DNA of 64,000 nucleotides from Nephrocerus scutellatus (lineage: Eukaryota; Arthropoda; Insecta; Diptera; Pipunculidae), in contig OX352761.1 of the NCBI GenBank assembly GCA_947095585.1, positions 32,951,777-33,015,776 on the forward strand, written 5' to 3'. The translations under genes and the position numbers were made by a program. Shown piece after piece: positions 1 through 11,720 of this stretch (the first letter of the stretch is position 1; each line of letters starts with the position of its first letter). The notes under the pieces are model-generated. The model made no database searches and had not been told where the DNA came from. It worked only from the letters and a program-made list of their open reading frames with translations.

Positions 1-3000
1 TCCCGCAAAAAATCTCTCCACACCGGCACGATTTCCAGCTGATGTCATTCAGTTTACCATCCGTGAACTCTTGGCGGCCGCGCTGTCGTGTCTAAAGGAC
101 CACAAAGGACTTTCCCAGCAGGATCCTCTTCGCTCATGCAATCTAGATGTCCTGCCCACCGGAGCCTATCGAGCTTAATTCTTTTCATGAGGTCGATATT
201 GCGGTAACGCTCGTAAATTTCATCATTCTGGTGCCATGCTGTTATCGGCTGCTACAGTTGACCCGAGATAGTTGAAGGATTGCACTACTTCAAATTCGCG
301 CTCCACTATTGTAATAGAGGGACCAATGTTCTTCTGCTCGCGAGCGTGGACACCTTTTGTTTTGCTCTAATTTATGTGCAGCACCAGATTTTGTGCCGCC
401 AGCTCGATATGGATGAAAGCTTCGTGTACGGCTCTTATATTTCTACCAACGATATCAATATCACCTGTATGAGCCAGTATCTGAATGGACTTGTAGAGGA
501 TTGTTCATCTCGCTCTTACATCTTTTCACTTTCTCAAATGCCAAATTGAAGAGGACGTAGGCCAGTTCATCCCATGTCCGAGTCCGTTATATATATTGAA
601 TGGGCTTGATAGTGATACGCATAATTTTACCCGGCTTATAACATTGGTCGTGGTCAACCATAGTCGTGTTAGTTTACTTGGTATTCTAAATACTCTCTTG
701 GCTATATAAAGTTCAACTCTGTCTATGTCATCATAATTCTATAAAAAATGTGTAGTGAGTTTTGAAACTCTTGACAGTTTACAACACCTGCCTAGGGGTA
801 AAAATCTGATCAGTTGTCGATTGGCCTGGGATGAAGACACACTGGTATGGGCCATTGATTACTTTAGCGTATTGGGCTATCCTATCTTGAAGGGTAGAGT
901 AGAAAATCTTATACCAGTATTCAGCAATTTTATACCACAATAATTGCAGCACGTTGTGATATCTTCCTTTTTACATGTATGCGGCACAGAATGCTTCTTT
1001 TCCAGTCACCTGGCATCATTTCCTCCTCCCACACATGTACTATTGATCATGAATTGTTTGTTGTAGTGCCGGACCTTCAGATTTAATCAGCTCCACTGGG
1101 ATACCATCGGATCCCGAGGTCTTATTATTTTTAAGATGATTTATACTCTGCTAACTTCCTCTATTTGTGGCGTCATCATAGTCTGGTTTTGGGTCATTAA
1201 TGAAGCCTCCAATTAGTCGGTTAGCTGGCCATTTACCAACTCGTAAAAGGCTCTTTGCATCTGATCGCCTTGTAAGATCGGTGATCAGATTGCTCCATTT
1301 GTTATTGTAGTATATGTGCTACACGGTGTATATTGGGTCGTACCAAGGACTCTTTGGTAGATTTTCCGCGCTGAGTGTTGTCTCCGCTCCATTTACTCTT
1401 CTAGATCTGAAGTGAAAATATTCTTCTCGCGTTCTATAGACAGATCTACATTCGTACTCGTGCAGCTGGTTTTAAACGATCTCAATCCCCACAAATCCGC
1501 TGGGCCAGATGGTATTTCCCCATTAGTTCTGACGAGGTGTTCTTCCAAGCTAACGTTAGCATTGCGTAAGCTTTTCTATCTATGATATTCTTCTGGTTTT
1601 TTTTCGACAAGTTGGAAAACAGCCTTTGTCCAGCCTATACCCAAAAATGCGAGCCGTCGTTCATTCTTTCCAAGGTCACGGAAACGCTAATATATTTTCA
1701 GATCATGAAATATCTTGAAGCTAGCTAAATCCTTAGTTACCGGCAGTAGGGATTTCGTGAGAAACGTTCTACTGGTGATTTGACGGTATATCTCACCGAA
1801 CAGTGGAACCGGTTTTTGGATCCAAGTCATTTGACAGAGTTTGGCATCAAGCTCTTTTGTCAAAAAATGCGTGCTTATGGAGTCATTGAAAAACTACTTC
1901 ATTGGATTAGAATGATTAACAATTATCTCTTGTCCATTCTAACTTCTAGTCCAATTCATTCTTTCGCTGACGGCAGAACTCCAAATTCTAATATAAAGTG
2001 AGGTTCAGAGATTCGTTCTTCAGCCGTACACACGCTTGTGGAATGCTCTGCCAAGATCTGTCTTTATACATCTCTATGATCCACAAGTATTCAAAACACA
2101 AGCACATAGACATTTCCTCTTTTCTCCTCCTTTTTATAAACGCCAACGCTGTGCCAAGCATATATCCGAGCATTATAAGGTGCGAACCCCTTTACGCGTG
2201 CGCAAAATATAAAAAAATAAGATTGTTGCATTGCACGGTACGCAACTTTCTTACGTTCAGTCGCTAGCATACATTCGTCATCGAACCAATCGTTCCGATC
2301 TCTACGACTACTTATGGCTTGTCCATTTCTCTCCTACGCCTGACATCTCAGCCCCAGGACTTACTCGCACTGCATTAAGGGCGAGTCCTATCGCTTGACC
2401 GTAGTTGTTTCGTTGCGAAGGGCAGCCGTATTGACTCGAATCTGATTCGCGAATGTAGTCTTTAGTGATGATGCAATTTGCGTTCGGAGTACTATACCAA
2501 CAAGATAGTGGTCCAAGTCGCCGTTGGCACCTCGGTACGTTCGTACCGTCATCAGGATCGAGTTGTGGCGGCGGTCTATCAACACGTGGTCTATCTAGTT
2601 GTGAGTGGCTCCATCAGAAGATACCCAGGTGGCTTTGTAGATATTTTGACGCGCAAACCTTGTACACGCAACGACCAAACTATTACTTGCTGCCATCTCT
2701 ATGACTCGTTGTCCATTGTCATTAGTGCTCTCGTGTAAGCTATGGGTGCCAATGGCTCCCTACTTAATTTAGCATTCATAAACCCCAGAATGATTTTTAC
2801 ATCATACTAAGGGCAGGCATGGAGTTCCCGTTCGATTCAAAGAATAATCTGGATAATAGGTGAGTGGATGTTTATGAGGCTTATGTTTTTAAATTTGCCC
2901 CTCACGCGATGAGTGCAGAGCCGTTCATTTATTGCTTTAAAGCCGATAACGGTGGGTTTCATTCTTTTACTGACTAGAAACCCCACCCCGAGCACATGAT

Positions 3001-3466
3001 GTCTTGCACGACAGCTGTAATATATGTCTTATTCTGATTTTTGTAAGACACCGTTCCCCGTCCACCGCATCTCCTGGATTGCATTTATGCCAGCCTTATA
3101 TTTAGACAGGGTATCGGGCAGCTGCTGTGCAGCTCGAGCGAACAGTGAGCGTACATTCCATGAGAAAATTCTTAAATCATTTAGCCGTTTTCGTTGCCGT
3201 GGTCGTCGTCGTTCATCAGTGTATTCGAGGCTCATTTTAGGTTCCGTAATAAAAATTTTGTACGGGCGAGGTTATTGGCCTCGCGCCAACCTTACTTTGA
3301 AGGGACTAGCCCGATCATTGCTCTTTTCCTGCATTGGAGAAAAATTATCGGGGGCCACCAAGTGGAGGTCTGATCGCTCTTCCAACATTCAGAGATAGTT
3401 ACGGCCACGTGCAACTCTAGAACATTCTGTGTTATTCCCCCAATTCTGCTGATGGCTGACCGCTTG
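1..3466 (-). mobile_element. RTE-type non-LTR retrotransposon, decayed copy A (runs off the left edge)
   Basis: The minus strand encodes scraps of one LINE polyprotein. Coordinate 1 lies in the C-terminal region after the reverse transcriptase, and the endonuclease lies at the right. Visible blocks are an endonuclease N-terminus (FSWNVRSLF, about 3029-3235) and an endonuclease core (RTYRGANGDLDHYL, about 2388-2585). The order matches copies B to E elsewhere in the window. The type of endonuclease and the reverse transcriptase resemble RTE-clade elements, whose endonuclease is often annotated in insects as 'craniofacial development protein 2-like'. Frameshifts and stops break every domain, so it is dead. 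The 5' end, near a GGTCAGCCATCAGCAG-like sequence in element orientation, recurs in copies D and E. A second LINE is nested at about 1436-2219. Element identity is secure; clade assignment is moderate. Confidence 0.85.
1436..2219 (+). mobile_element. Jockey-type LINE fragment (family J) nested in RTE copy A
   Basis: RTE copy A is interrupted between its 'ttctata' and 'agattgttgca' sequences. The plus-strand insert encodes reverse-transcriptase pieces: a KSAGPDGIS block near 1490-1530, a LTVYLTEQWN block near 1780, and a SPIHSFAD block near 1950-1975 that carries part of the catalytic box. A 3' tail block (RFRDSFFSRT) follows and ends in an A-rich stretch near 2215. The same 3' tail recurs alone at 12160-12425, and the same reverse-transcriptase blocks occur in the LINE at 59-64 kb. 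The order of blocks shows internal deletion. I could not define a clean target duplication. Confidence 0.7.
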
Positions 3467-4026
3467 GCTTCCTGAATACTGGGAGCTTCATTTTACTTCA
3501 TTTTACTTCAACTATTTTTCTGTTTCCTTCAAAAATAATCTAAACAGTTCTTAATATGACGTCGCTCTTGTTCTTCAAAAATTAATTCAACACAATTGCA
3601 ACGATTTGAACTTCTGCGTTAAGACAGTAGATACTAAAATCCATGCATAGATGCACGTTTTTTTGCTTCTTCGCAATTCGGGTTCAATTTGGGAAACCTG
3701 CAGATAAATACAATGATTCGTACCTCGCACACCTAATAATGAATTATTATTTCCCTAAATGTCAAGCTACGGTTAAGTTAACTATTTAAAATCATTAAAA
3801 ATAGACATAGGATTAATTACACTGCACTGAAAAACAGCAACCAGCGTAACGACTCAGCTATTGGTTCTGCTGCTGTCAAAAGTTATCTTAAAAATTAACA
3901 AATAAAACAAAAAAATTTTATTCGGCCCGAACAAGTTACCTTCAAACGGGGTAAGACTACCACTGATGCTGTCCAGTGTATTAACCAGTAAATATGCAGT
4001 TTTTTCAATCCAGTTCGAGAATAATG
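3467..4026. other. Intergenic, no gene recognised
   Basis: AT-rich sequence between the 5' end of RTE copy A and a foldback-like element. A short direct repeat 'ttcattttac' occurs near 3490-3505. I see no coding pattern. Confidence 0.5.
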
Positions 4027-4957
4027 TATTACATAACGAGCTAGGAAAGTGGACGTTATCGTGCGAGTTATAAAATTGAAGCACGAGTGCGACAATCTAA
4101 CGAGCACGATAAACACTTTTCAGCGAGTAATGTACGCTATTTTTCACACGACAAAAACAATTTTTCTGCTAAACTGCTCATGCGCAATGCAAAACTACTG
4201 TGGGAATGTGTGTTCGCTGAGACTGCAGTATAAAACAATATTACTTTCTATGTTAACAGACAAGTGTGGATAATGCCTACTTTTAAGGGTAGGTTATAGC
4301 TTAGGAATCAGTCACTTTCATCTATGGTCGTGTGAAAAGACTATTATCGCGTATGCATACATTCAGTGAACCAAAAAATACCGATTCGGGGCTTAGAGTC
4401 GAAGCTTTTAAGCAACGTTCGATACTTTTTAACTTGACGAACATTACGTGATCAAGTCTTTCCTTGGAATCCCTCAAAGAACTCAAATATTAGTTATCTA
4501 ACATAACATATTACAACCAAGCTCAATTTTACTCACTGGAATCTTTCCTCTTGACACTAGCTTAGTGAGAAACCACATGCATATTACCAGCGGTAATATG
4601 TTTTTTATAATTTTCTCTGAACTTCTATTTAAATATATTTTTATACAGACGTACCAAACTGCAATGTGACATCATTTACACCAATATTCGCATCAAAAAC
4701 ATAGTTGGATGTATCAGATACGTCAAGGTACCAAAACCAAGCACTGTTTGACGTGCACCACATGCACCACATCATTAACCATCAATTATTAAATGTCTTT
4801 TTTCATACGCGTCAGAGGAAATCGCGGATTTCCTTAAACGTAAACAACTTTACAAGAAAATTTTAATTAATAACAATCATTTCAAACAACCGACTCTAAA
4901 CCACCTGTTTCTATTATATGTATATGGCATGTCTTATTCTTTTCATAACAATAATAT

Positions 4958-5078
4958 TGGACACAAATGGAAGGGACCTACAATTTAAGGCCAGTTCCGA
5001 ACGGCAAATTGAGAAGCTTTCTGTGACAAGTTATTACTCTCGGAACGTTTGTCACCCATTCGCGAGTTATTCTATTCG
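4958..5078 (-). mobile_element. SINE fragment (body only)
   Basis: The stretch from 'ggacacaaatggaaggg' to 'cacccattcgcgag' matches the body of the SINE at 6160-6453 in the same orientation. The tRNA-like head and the tail are missing. Confidence 0.6.
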
Positions 5079-5273
5079 TAACACTAATAAAACTCTTTTC
5101 TTTAATAAAAAGCCGAAAGCCATAGCGGCGAGTGATTTTCATCTTCTGATATGAGCATTGTAATTATATTATATTCTTTTTACACGACCATAGACGAAAT
5201 TGACTGTTTCCTACGGTAACCTACACTTGAAAGTAGGCATTATCTACACTAGTGTGTAAACATATAATAGTAA

Positions 5274-5390
5274 ATTACATAACGAGCGAGGAAAGTGGAC
5301 GAAATTAGACGAAGTGTGTGAAAAATAGCGTACATTACTCGCTGAAAAGTGCTTAGTGATAACATCACCTTTCCTAGCGCGCTATGTAAT
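5274..5390. repeat. Short MITE-like unit with about 22-bp terminal inverted repeats
   Basis: This 117-bp segment begins 'attacataacgagcg' and ends with the near-complement 'gcgctatgtaat'. It forms the right outer end of the foldback-like structure. A diverged relative, with 'tagcgtacatt' and 'cctttcctagctcg', is found near 36140-36270. Confidence 0.5.
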
Positions 5391-6159
5391 ATACTATATC
5401 TTCATAAATAAATAATTGTTCTAATGTACATAAATCTATATATAAAATAGAGAATTTATTTGTTTATGCTTTTCTAACTCTGGAACGCTTGATCAATTTC
5501 AACCAAACTTGGTATACATGTTACTTACAATCTGGAATCAAAGATCGATGGTGGGGGGTAAAACCTTTATAATGTATGTATATATATATAGTTTTCTGGG
5601 TCACTTAGATAAATAGTGATGGTATGACATCCATAAGAGTGGTTTTTGTCCCCGGGTGGTGTCCGATATTAGTGCCAAAGTTTACAATCTTGCATCGCCG
5701 GGAACTCAACCCGTAAATAAATAAACAGTGGAAATACTTTTGCATTGGGTGACCTTTGTCAGAATTTAACCCCTCGCCACTGAGTATACTATTGCGAGTA
5801 CATCTCTGTCGACATTTTGTGTTCATTACGCATTAAGTCCATAAGCCTCAAAACGTGATAAAGGGTTGGCAGGAAAAATAATTCGACTGGGAACTACACA
5901 AACATATTATAGTCATATTTTATACTCATATTTAAGCTATAATCGATTTTTGTTGACAATGAGATAGCATAAGCATTAGCGTACCTACACAGCCTTCAAT
6001 GTAATCCTTTGGAGATATTCGTCAATTTGTAAGTGCATCTTGTTAACCTTGACAAAATTCAAACGGAAACTATGTAAATTGTTTTTGATCAGTAAATATT
6101 ACTGAACAACCTTTCCGAATTAGCAAAATTAGGGTTTCTATGGAAATAAAAAATGTAAT
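5391..6159. repeat. Intergenic; carries the end of an interspersed repeat
   Basis: Positions of about 5444-5560 ('ctatatataaaatagag' to 'aatctggaatcaaag') are the inverted counterpart of about 23590-23735, so this is one end of a dispersed repeat whose longer copy is at 22.25-23.74 kb. The remainder has no coding pattern that I can see. Confidence 0.5.
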
Positions 6160-6453
6160 ATAAATAATAATAACATTCGGCGCGACAGACCATTGCGGTC
6201 CAAGGCCTAACTACTCGCGACCATTTGTGCAGTCGTATGTTAAATTTTGGACACAAATGGAAGGGACCTACGATTTAAGGCCGGTCCTAACGGCGAATTG
6301 AGATGCTTTCCGTGACAAGGTATTACTCTCGGAACGTTTGTCACCCATTGGCGAGAGGTGGGACACCGTGAAAATACTTTTGGTGTTGCTGGGATTCGAA
6401 CCTAAACCTCCTCAGAAGCCATGTGCACTTACACTGAGCCACGGCGCCCACAA
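6160..6453 (-). mobile_element. tRNA-derived SINE
   Basis: Read on the minus strand, the right end (about 6382-6452) looks like a tRNA promoter. It has a TGGCTCAGTGTA box A and a GGTTCGAATCC box B, the internal RNA polymerase III signals. An unrelated body follows, containing GGTCCCTTCCATTTGTG and GTCTGTCGCGCCGAA. The element ends in an ATT-rich tail at 6160-6180. Three body fragments of the same family lie at 4958-5078, 19490-19655 and 39205-39310. Mobilisation would need the machinery of a LINE, not identified here. A functional tRNA gene is excluded because no cloverleaf is complete. Confidence 0.75.
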
Positions 6454-6996
6454 AAATTTAATATATAAACCACATTTTTCTTATATGTATATGTCTGTCC
6501 ATTTTTCTATAGTTCCAGAACAGTTCGTCGTAACAACCTGATTGCAGAAGTGTTTGGTATTCTAAGAGGGAGTATTATTATATTAGTTTTTTTTTTCAAA
6601 AACTCAAGTTTTTGAGAACTTTTATGTATAAGCCTCTTAGTATTTAACGAAAACACTTAATGTCATATTTAGGAAGGTAGCGAACACTTGATACCCTAAC
6701 ACTTGATGGCAAAGATAAAACAAAGCAGCTCAGTACCTTTTTCTTCTCTGTTTGTCAACCGATTTTCTTTTGTTTCCTTTTGTGGTAGCTATTAACGAGC
6801 TTTAGTGTTATCAATAAAAAGAAATTTGGAAACAGAACGTTACTTATTATCGTTCATGTTAGCGTTTAGAGCGTTCAACTTTATGAAATTTTGATTCGAA
6901 TCCGGCCGCCCAAGTCGTTTTTAACGACGTTGTCGTGGTAGCCTCAGTAAATGTTATAAAAAAAATTGTCAATTTCTAATTGTCAATGTCTAATAT
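6454..6996. other. Intergenic, no gene recognised
   Basis: AT-rich sequence with homopolymer runs. No coding pattern or repeat match noticed. Confidence 0.4.
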
Positions 6997-6997
6997 A

Positions 6998-7217
6998 ATA
7001 TAGCGTGTCCCAACAAGAGCGCTGGATTTAAATGGTGTCCCAGCAAGAGCGCCAGATTTAAATTTGCCGCCATTTTGTTAATACGAGTTGTACGGTGATT
7101 TTTGTGACGTACAGACCACTTGATTTAAGAATATGGAGAAGGCTCTTCTTGGGACACCCGGTATTAACAAAATGGTGGTAAATTTAAATCCGGCGCCCAT
7201 GTTGGGACACCCTATAT
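6998..7217. mobile_element. MITE with about 50-bp terminal inverted repeats, TA-flanked
   Basis: The left end 'gtgtcccaacaagagcgc' and the right end 'gcgcccatgttgggacac' are inverted copies. A long arm with 'agatttaaatttgccgcc' pairs with 'ggtggtaaatttaaatc'. The left terminal motif is present twice in tandem (about 7002 and 7034), and another copy lies internally at 7149-7160. TATA sequence flanks both outer ends, as expected for Tc1/mariner-type TA insertion. It has no coding capacity. Confidence 0.7.
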
Positions 7218-7579
7218 AAAGTAAAATAATAAGTGCGCTGACGTGTTGTTGTGCTTCGAATCAAAGTTTTGTAAGTTTGATTCGTATATGTTTTCTTCAA
7301 ATTTTCAATAATGGTTATAGTCGAATTTCGACCAATTGGCAAACACTAGTAAACTTAAATAAACTTATTGCGCCACAAAAGACTAGGTCTTGTTACCGGG
7401 GCATTAGTTGGCACTGTTTGTTTGAAGAATGAGATATTTTCCAGCATATTTTTCCGCATATCTATATTCCGCAACTTTGACAAACTACTTAAAGTCCATT
7501 TCACAATCAATTGGATAGAAGTTGTTCTTTGGAGTAATTGCGGAATGTTCATACTATTGAAGGTATTCTTCCTCATTCA
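7218..7579. other. Intergenic, no gene recognised
   Basis: No coding pattern or repeat match noticed. The sequence is open in short stretches on both strands only. Confidence 0.4.
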
Positions 7580-7725
7580 AATTGCTCATGTATAAGACAA
7601 TGGTCGTACTAATATTTACGTATGAATCCGAGACTTAGGTGCTTAGCAAAAAGCACTCTGAACAATTAGCCGCGTTCGAGACGAAAGTCTTATGGATAAT
7701 TGTTGAAGAAGCAATAGTCTGGCGA
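7580..7725 (+). mobile_element. RTE LINE fragment, C-terminal part
   Basis: The sequence 'ataagacaatggtcgtac' and what follows is a diverged copy of the RTE C-terminal region at about 33592-33730 (protein blocks YGSETWVLSKK and LLAAFERKVLR in better copies). It is heavily mutated and has no open frame. Confidence 0.7.
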
Positions 7726-7869
7726 ACATGATTATAAATCTCAGTAAAGAAAACGGCTGCTAGATTTGCTATCAATATGCAAGAAATAAGTATAATTTGT
7801 TGGTCACCTATACTTATCTCAATCCCTGAAACGGACATGATATGTACCGTCTCCGACAAAAGTTGAAGT

Positions 7870-8280
7870 TGAAATATTGGACTGTATATCGATTCTGGAC
7901 CTGAAAAGTCTACTTTAATGCACTGACGGAAGAAAGATGGAATCTGGAGTGGGGGTTTTTTGCATTACCAAAGTCCCGATACAATTAGGTAGGTCTTCAA
8001 TTGTCTTTCGAAGTCCACGCCAACAAGATCATTACCAAATTTGACCTGAAAAAGAGGAATCAAAGGTGCTTACAGTCAGGAGGCTCGGAATACTCTGAAC
8101 TCCCACTCCGTGAACTCAAAGCTGGTCAGATCTTACTTTGAGAACCTGCAATATTTTGTTAAGCTTAGAAAAGTTAAACTTGGTTGGATGCCAAACTACA
8201 AAGAGATAGATAGTAAAGAAGCTGCGGATTAACTAGATAGGGCTGCTTCAGCCACCGCCTTTCCGAGCACGGAGGACTGA
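7870..8280 (+). mobile_element. LINE ribonuclease H fragment
   Basis: A broken plus-strand reading gives TDGRKMESGVGVF near 7925, then NSHSVNSKLVRSYF near 8100, then GWMPNYKEIDSKEAAD near 8180-8230. This is the order of the ribonuclease H domain found in several insect LINE clades: an acidic TDGSK motif first and a W-PxHxxIxGNExAD-like motif later. Stops and shifts interrupt it. The parent LINE was not identified, and it is not part of the RTE family, which lacks this domain here. Confidence 0.5.
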
Positions 8281-8364
8281 CAGATTGCATGCTCTTTTTG
8301 GTGAGTAAAATATTATGAGCATTTTATAGAGCTTAAGAACTAGACAAAGAGGCATTTAAACTCG

Positions 8365-8488
8365 TTCATCATCATAATATATGGCTCTACAACCACGTCC
8401 GGTCTTGGCCTCTAAAAAAGTTCTCTACCGGTCCCAATTTCGAGCCGATGTCATCTAGATTGGCATCCCTAAACTCTTGGCGTCATAG
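8365..8488 (-). mobile_element. RTE LINE 3' tail fragment
   Basis: The segment from 'catcatcataatatatgg' to 'cctaaactcttggcgtc' matches the last 120 bases of RTE copies B to E, including the ATGATG-type 3' tail. It is an isolated, 5'-truncated scrap. Confidence 0.7.
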
Positions 8489-8599
8489 GTAAACGATTTT
8501 TATCAAATTACCAATGAAAAGTTTATATTTAGTTGGAAGCAAATATGTTTGTTTAAATAAAATATAAATAAAATAATTTCAAGCCCGAAGAGTGAATCT

Positions 8600-8900
8600 A
8601 ATAATAAAAGCAAGGATTTTTTTTCAGCTTGCATGTGTTTGTTTAAATTGTTTGTCCACTCGTATATCTCGACTTCTACCAGTCAGAATTTGATGGGGCT
8701 TGTTTTAAAACAATTGTTTAGTGCTTGGCTTGCGATGGCGTAATTTTTAGATTTTTTTTATTAATAATAATTAGGAGGATAAAAATATAAAAAATGTTTT
8801 CTTCGGTACGACCTCTTAATTAAGTCTTTAGACTGAATTACAACTATATGGCGAGCTAAGAAGCTCCGCTTAACTATCTCACTAATGCACGCGTGACTAA
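8600..8900. repeat. Dispersed repeat shared with 48.2-48.96 kb
   Basis: The blocks 'atctcgacttctaccagtc', 'gttttaaaacaattg' and 'gctaagaagctccgc' recur in the same order at about 48265-48940. No coding content or terminal repeats are evident. Confidence 0.55.
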
Positions 8901-10019
8901 TCTACACCATTTCAACAGCGATTGAACCACAGTCCATACTGCATCGAAATTTAAGGATCCTCCAAAACCACAAACAAAGTTTTCGTACTTGAATACGCAG
9001 CAATTTGAAAAATTAAGAAACTGACAATGTTTTTGTAGTTACATTTACTTTTTGTCTACAGTGTGACACACCTCGGATGCGAAAGCTTAAAAAACTCGTA
9101 CATGAACAATAAAGTTGGAAATGAATTATTAAATTACTAACGGTCGAATACTTCCTGTTGTGTCGCAAACAAATCGTTCATGGTACGCAATACTGAAGTA
9201 CACCCAAGTAGCAACCAGCTTGCACCTGAAGATGTGTGAGTGCATTTTAAAATCGGTCAATAACAACTGCATTATGGTATTTTCATATTCTCGTAGATAC
9301 TTTTTGAATGGTTTTTAAACCGCGTTTTAGTTTTTCGTAAGAATTTGGGTTGAAATGACTAAAATTCAACATTGTAAGCCTTGGTGAATTTTCTATCAAT
9401 GCTCTGTGTGCATAAATTTGCGTTAATGCCCGTAATTTTATCTTAACATCAATAACAAATGTGTTATATAGTGGATATTTATTTAAATTAATTTAATGTT
9501 GTGATATTTGCACTTCGTCAAACATTACCAAAAGCCTGTAATTTGTACCAATTTTACCATTTTTTTAATTCGTATGTATTTCATATAAAGCCACTGAGTA
9601 GATGCTGATCCCAAAGTGAGTAAATTTGATTGAAATTAAATAAAGATTGAGACCTTTAATTATTCCTTGATAGTTAAGTTTTGTCATCTTACATCACAAT
9701 GCGTTTTACAAAAAATGTTTAATATATTTTGTATTTGTTCACTCTAAAGACTTTTAAGTTGAGTGAAGGTTTGAAGTTTGTTATTAATAAAAAGTAAATA
9801 GCTTTTCCGCATTTCCAATAAAGAGCTTCCCACTCTAGTTCGCACGGAAAAATTATGAATTTAAAAAAATGCTTTTATTGAGGCATAACTAGCCCGCTAA
9901 AGGTTAAAAATAAAATTGGTGGTAGGTGGTGCTGGAATGTTTTTAATGGAATTCTGGAATACTTGTGGCTTAAAAAAATCACATCATTTAAAAGAACCGT
10001 GCTAAGCATTTGGGGCTTA
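8901..10019. other. Intergenic, no gene recognised
   Basis: About 1.1 kb of AT-rich DNA without a convincing open frame or repeat match. Confidence 0.4.
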
Positions 10020-10560
10020 TGACAAGATTAAAAGAACAGCAAAACCCCTCGAACTGCCCTTAAGACTACCCTCAAGAGCCTTCAAGAACCTCCTCAAGAC
10101 CCCCTCAAGACCACCACAAGTAACTCCTTTAATACTCCGTTAATATCATCTCAAGACGCCCTCAAAAGCCAATCAACATCCCACTCAAAACCCTCTTTAA
10201 AACCCCTCAAGACTTCCTCTAGACCCACCTGAAACGCCCCATCAGGAAACACCTTAAGACCCATCTCAAGACCTATTTGAAGACCACCAAAAGATCCCAC
10301 GAAAAGTCCTACCTCAAAAATTCGTACGAGACTTACTAACAGATTTTTAATGAAAAAAACGTAACAGAATGACATATAAGACCCTGTTAAGATCCCCTCA
10401 AGACCACCTCAAGACCTCTGACCACCACAACACTCCCCTCAAGACCCCATAAGAACACCCCTGAAGACCCGCCTCCGAAAAGTCTTCCACAAAAATTCGT
10501 ACGAGACCGTCAACTCACAGCATTAGAATGAAAAAAGCGTGACAGAATGACATATAAACC
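10020..10560. repeat. CTCAAGACC-rich cryptic tandem repeat, duplicated
   Basis: The strand is strongly purine/pyrimidine patterned, with dozens of CTCAAGACC-like units spaced 9-20 bp apart. A larger duplication is superimposed: 'aaaaattcgtacgagac' followed by 'acagaatgacatataa' occurs at about 10314-10378 and again at about 10491-10558. Confidence 0.6.
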
Positions 10561-10599
10561 AACAGAAAGACAGAAATTTCACAAATTTTTTGGATAGAA

Positions 10600-11130
10600 G
10601 CAATTTTCAAACGAAAACAAACCGGACATATCGTGAATCTGCGATAGCAAGGCTCCTATTTCCACATTGCTCGCGTCAGTGTCCAGTATGAAGAGTTTAC
10701 CTGCCAAAATGGATATGCCAAAATTGAAAAACTGCATAGTCAGTCAAATGATTTCTGGTGCTCTCTCGTCGATTTAAATGTCTGATTTTCCTCAGTGAGA
10801 CGATGCAGGTTCTGAGAAACATCTGCAAAGATGGGCAAAAACCGTCGATAATAGGTGCATAGTCCCAGAAAACTCCAAAGGTCATGTAAATTTCTTGGTA
10901 CTAGCTATTCCTAACAGCCTCAAATTCTTCGGATCGATGCGCACTCCTTGGCTTGATACAAAGTTACCCAAATATTTCACTTCATTCTGGAAGAAACTGC
11001 ATTTCAGCGGACTCAGCTTCAATTCTGTAGTTTTAATTGTTTCCAAAATTTACCAAAGATTATTCACATGTTTATTGAATGTGTGTCCCAATAAAACGAT
11101 GTCATAAAAATAGAGCAGACATGTTCTCCA
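10600..11130 (-). mobile_element. Ty3/gypsy pol fragment (RT end and ribonuclease H start)
   Basis: The minus strand encodes, across several frames, the connection and ribonuclease H start of a gypsy polymerase: a VSSQGVRIDPK block near 10950, a DYAPIIDGFCPSLQ region that is a shifted reading of the usual FLG-YYRRF motif near 10830-10860, and LFILDTDASN near 10690. These blocks are collinear with 26050-26400 of gypsy G1. Several frameshifts show that it is dead. It abuts an unrelated BEL/Pao fragment. Confidence 0.75.
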
Positions 11131-11191
11131 ACTAAGACTTCGCAAAAGATGTTACATCAACCGCTCGAATTAAGCACGAGCGTTGCCTAAA

Positions 11192-11720
11192 CTAAACATT
11201 ACAGAAAATTAATACAAGCCGTTCACCGCAGTCTTCTTTACAGGATGATTGGAGGACCATTTGCGAAGTTGAATACCAGCTGTAGGAAGTAGAGATGAAG
11301 TTGTCTGCTCCTGTCATGCAGTCATCTATATAGCGGTTATTCTTTATCGCATTGGCAGTTAACGGATAGTTCATGTGTTTTCCCTTGCTAAAGTGTCCAA
11401 ACTTTTGAATGATAAATATGGAGTGACTGTGGTTCCATAAGTTATTGCAGTTAATTGGTAACATCATAAAAGCTGATCTAGATTGCTTCGCTTGAAGATT
11501 TGCCTGTTCATCTTTCGAATATATGCGTTGTGAAAAGATCTTCTTGCATATTGGGTCTCATATGAAGGATGTTTTTCCATGCTGTACCTGTCGAAGTTTT
11601 TCCCGACACATCGAAAACAACCCTTAGTTTTGTAGTTCTGCTCCTGGCTTTAGCACGCAGTGGTGTGGAAGAAAATAGTGCGTTGGAGGTATAGTTTTTA
11701 CAAGTTCCATATGACATAAC
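11192..11720 (-). mobile_element. BEL/Pao retrotransposon RT fragment
   Basis: The minus strand encodes a BEL/Pao-type reverse transcriptase in two frames. The first part (11508-11717) has SRTTKLRVVFDVSGKTS and NILHMRPNMQEDLF, typical of this superfamily. The second (11192-11467) has YPLTANAIKNNRYIDD, where IDD sits at the catalytic box position. The two parts are frameshifted relative to each other, and the rest of the element is absent. Confidence 0.75.

Larger units (their letters stand above)
4027..5390. mobile_element. Foldback-like element with long inverted arms
   Basis: Two arms of about 85-90 bp, at about 4252-4340 and 5172-5260, are inverted copies: 'gataatgcctactt' and 'tctatggtcgtgt' in the left arm appear reverse-complemented in the right. 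Outside the arms, 'attacataacgagc' at 4028 is mirrored by 'gcgctatgtaat' ending at 5390. The roughly 830-bp interior has no recognisable coding sequence but contains a SINE fragment. The symmetry suggests a foldback or non-autonomous DNA transposon. No transposase is visible, and the superfamily is unknown. Confidence 0.55.

Noticed and set aside
6382..6452. tRNA gene on the minus strand
   Set aside because: Box A and box B are good, but a complete cloverleaf is not visible. It continues into a repeated body and ATT tail found elsewhere, so it is a SINE head.
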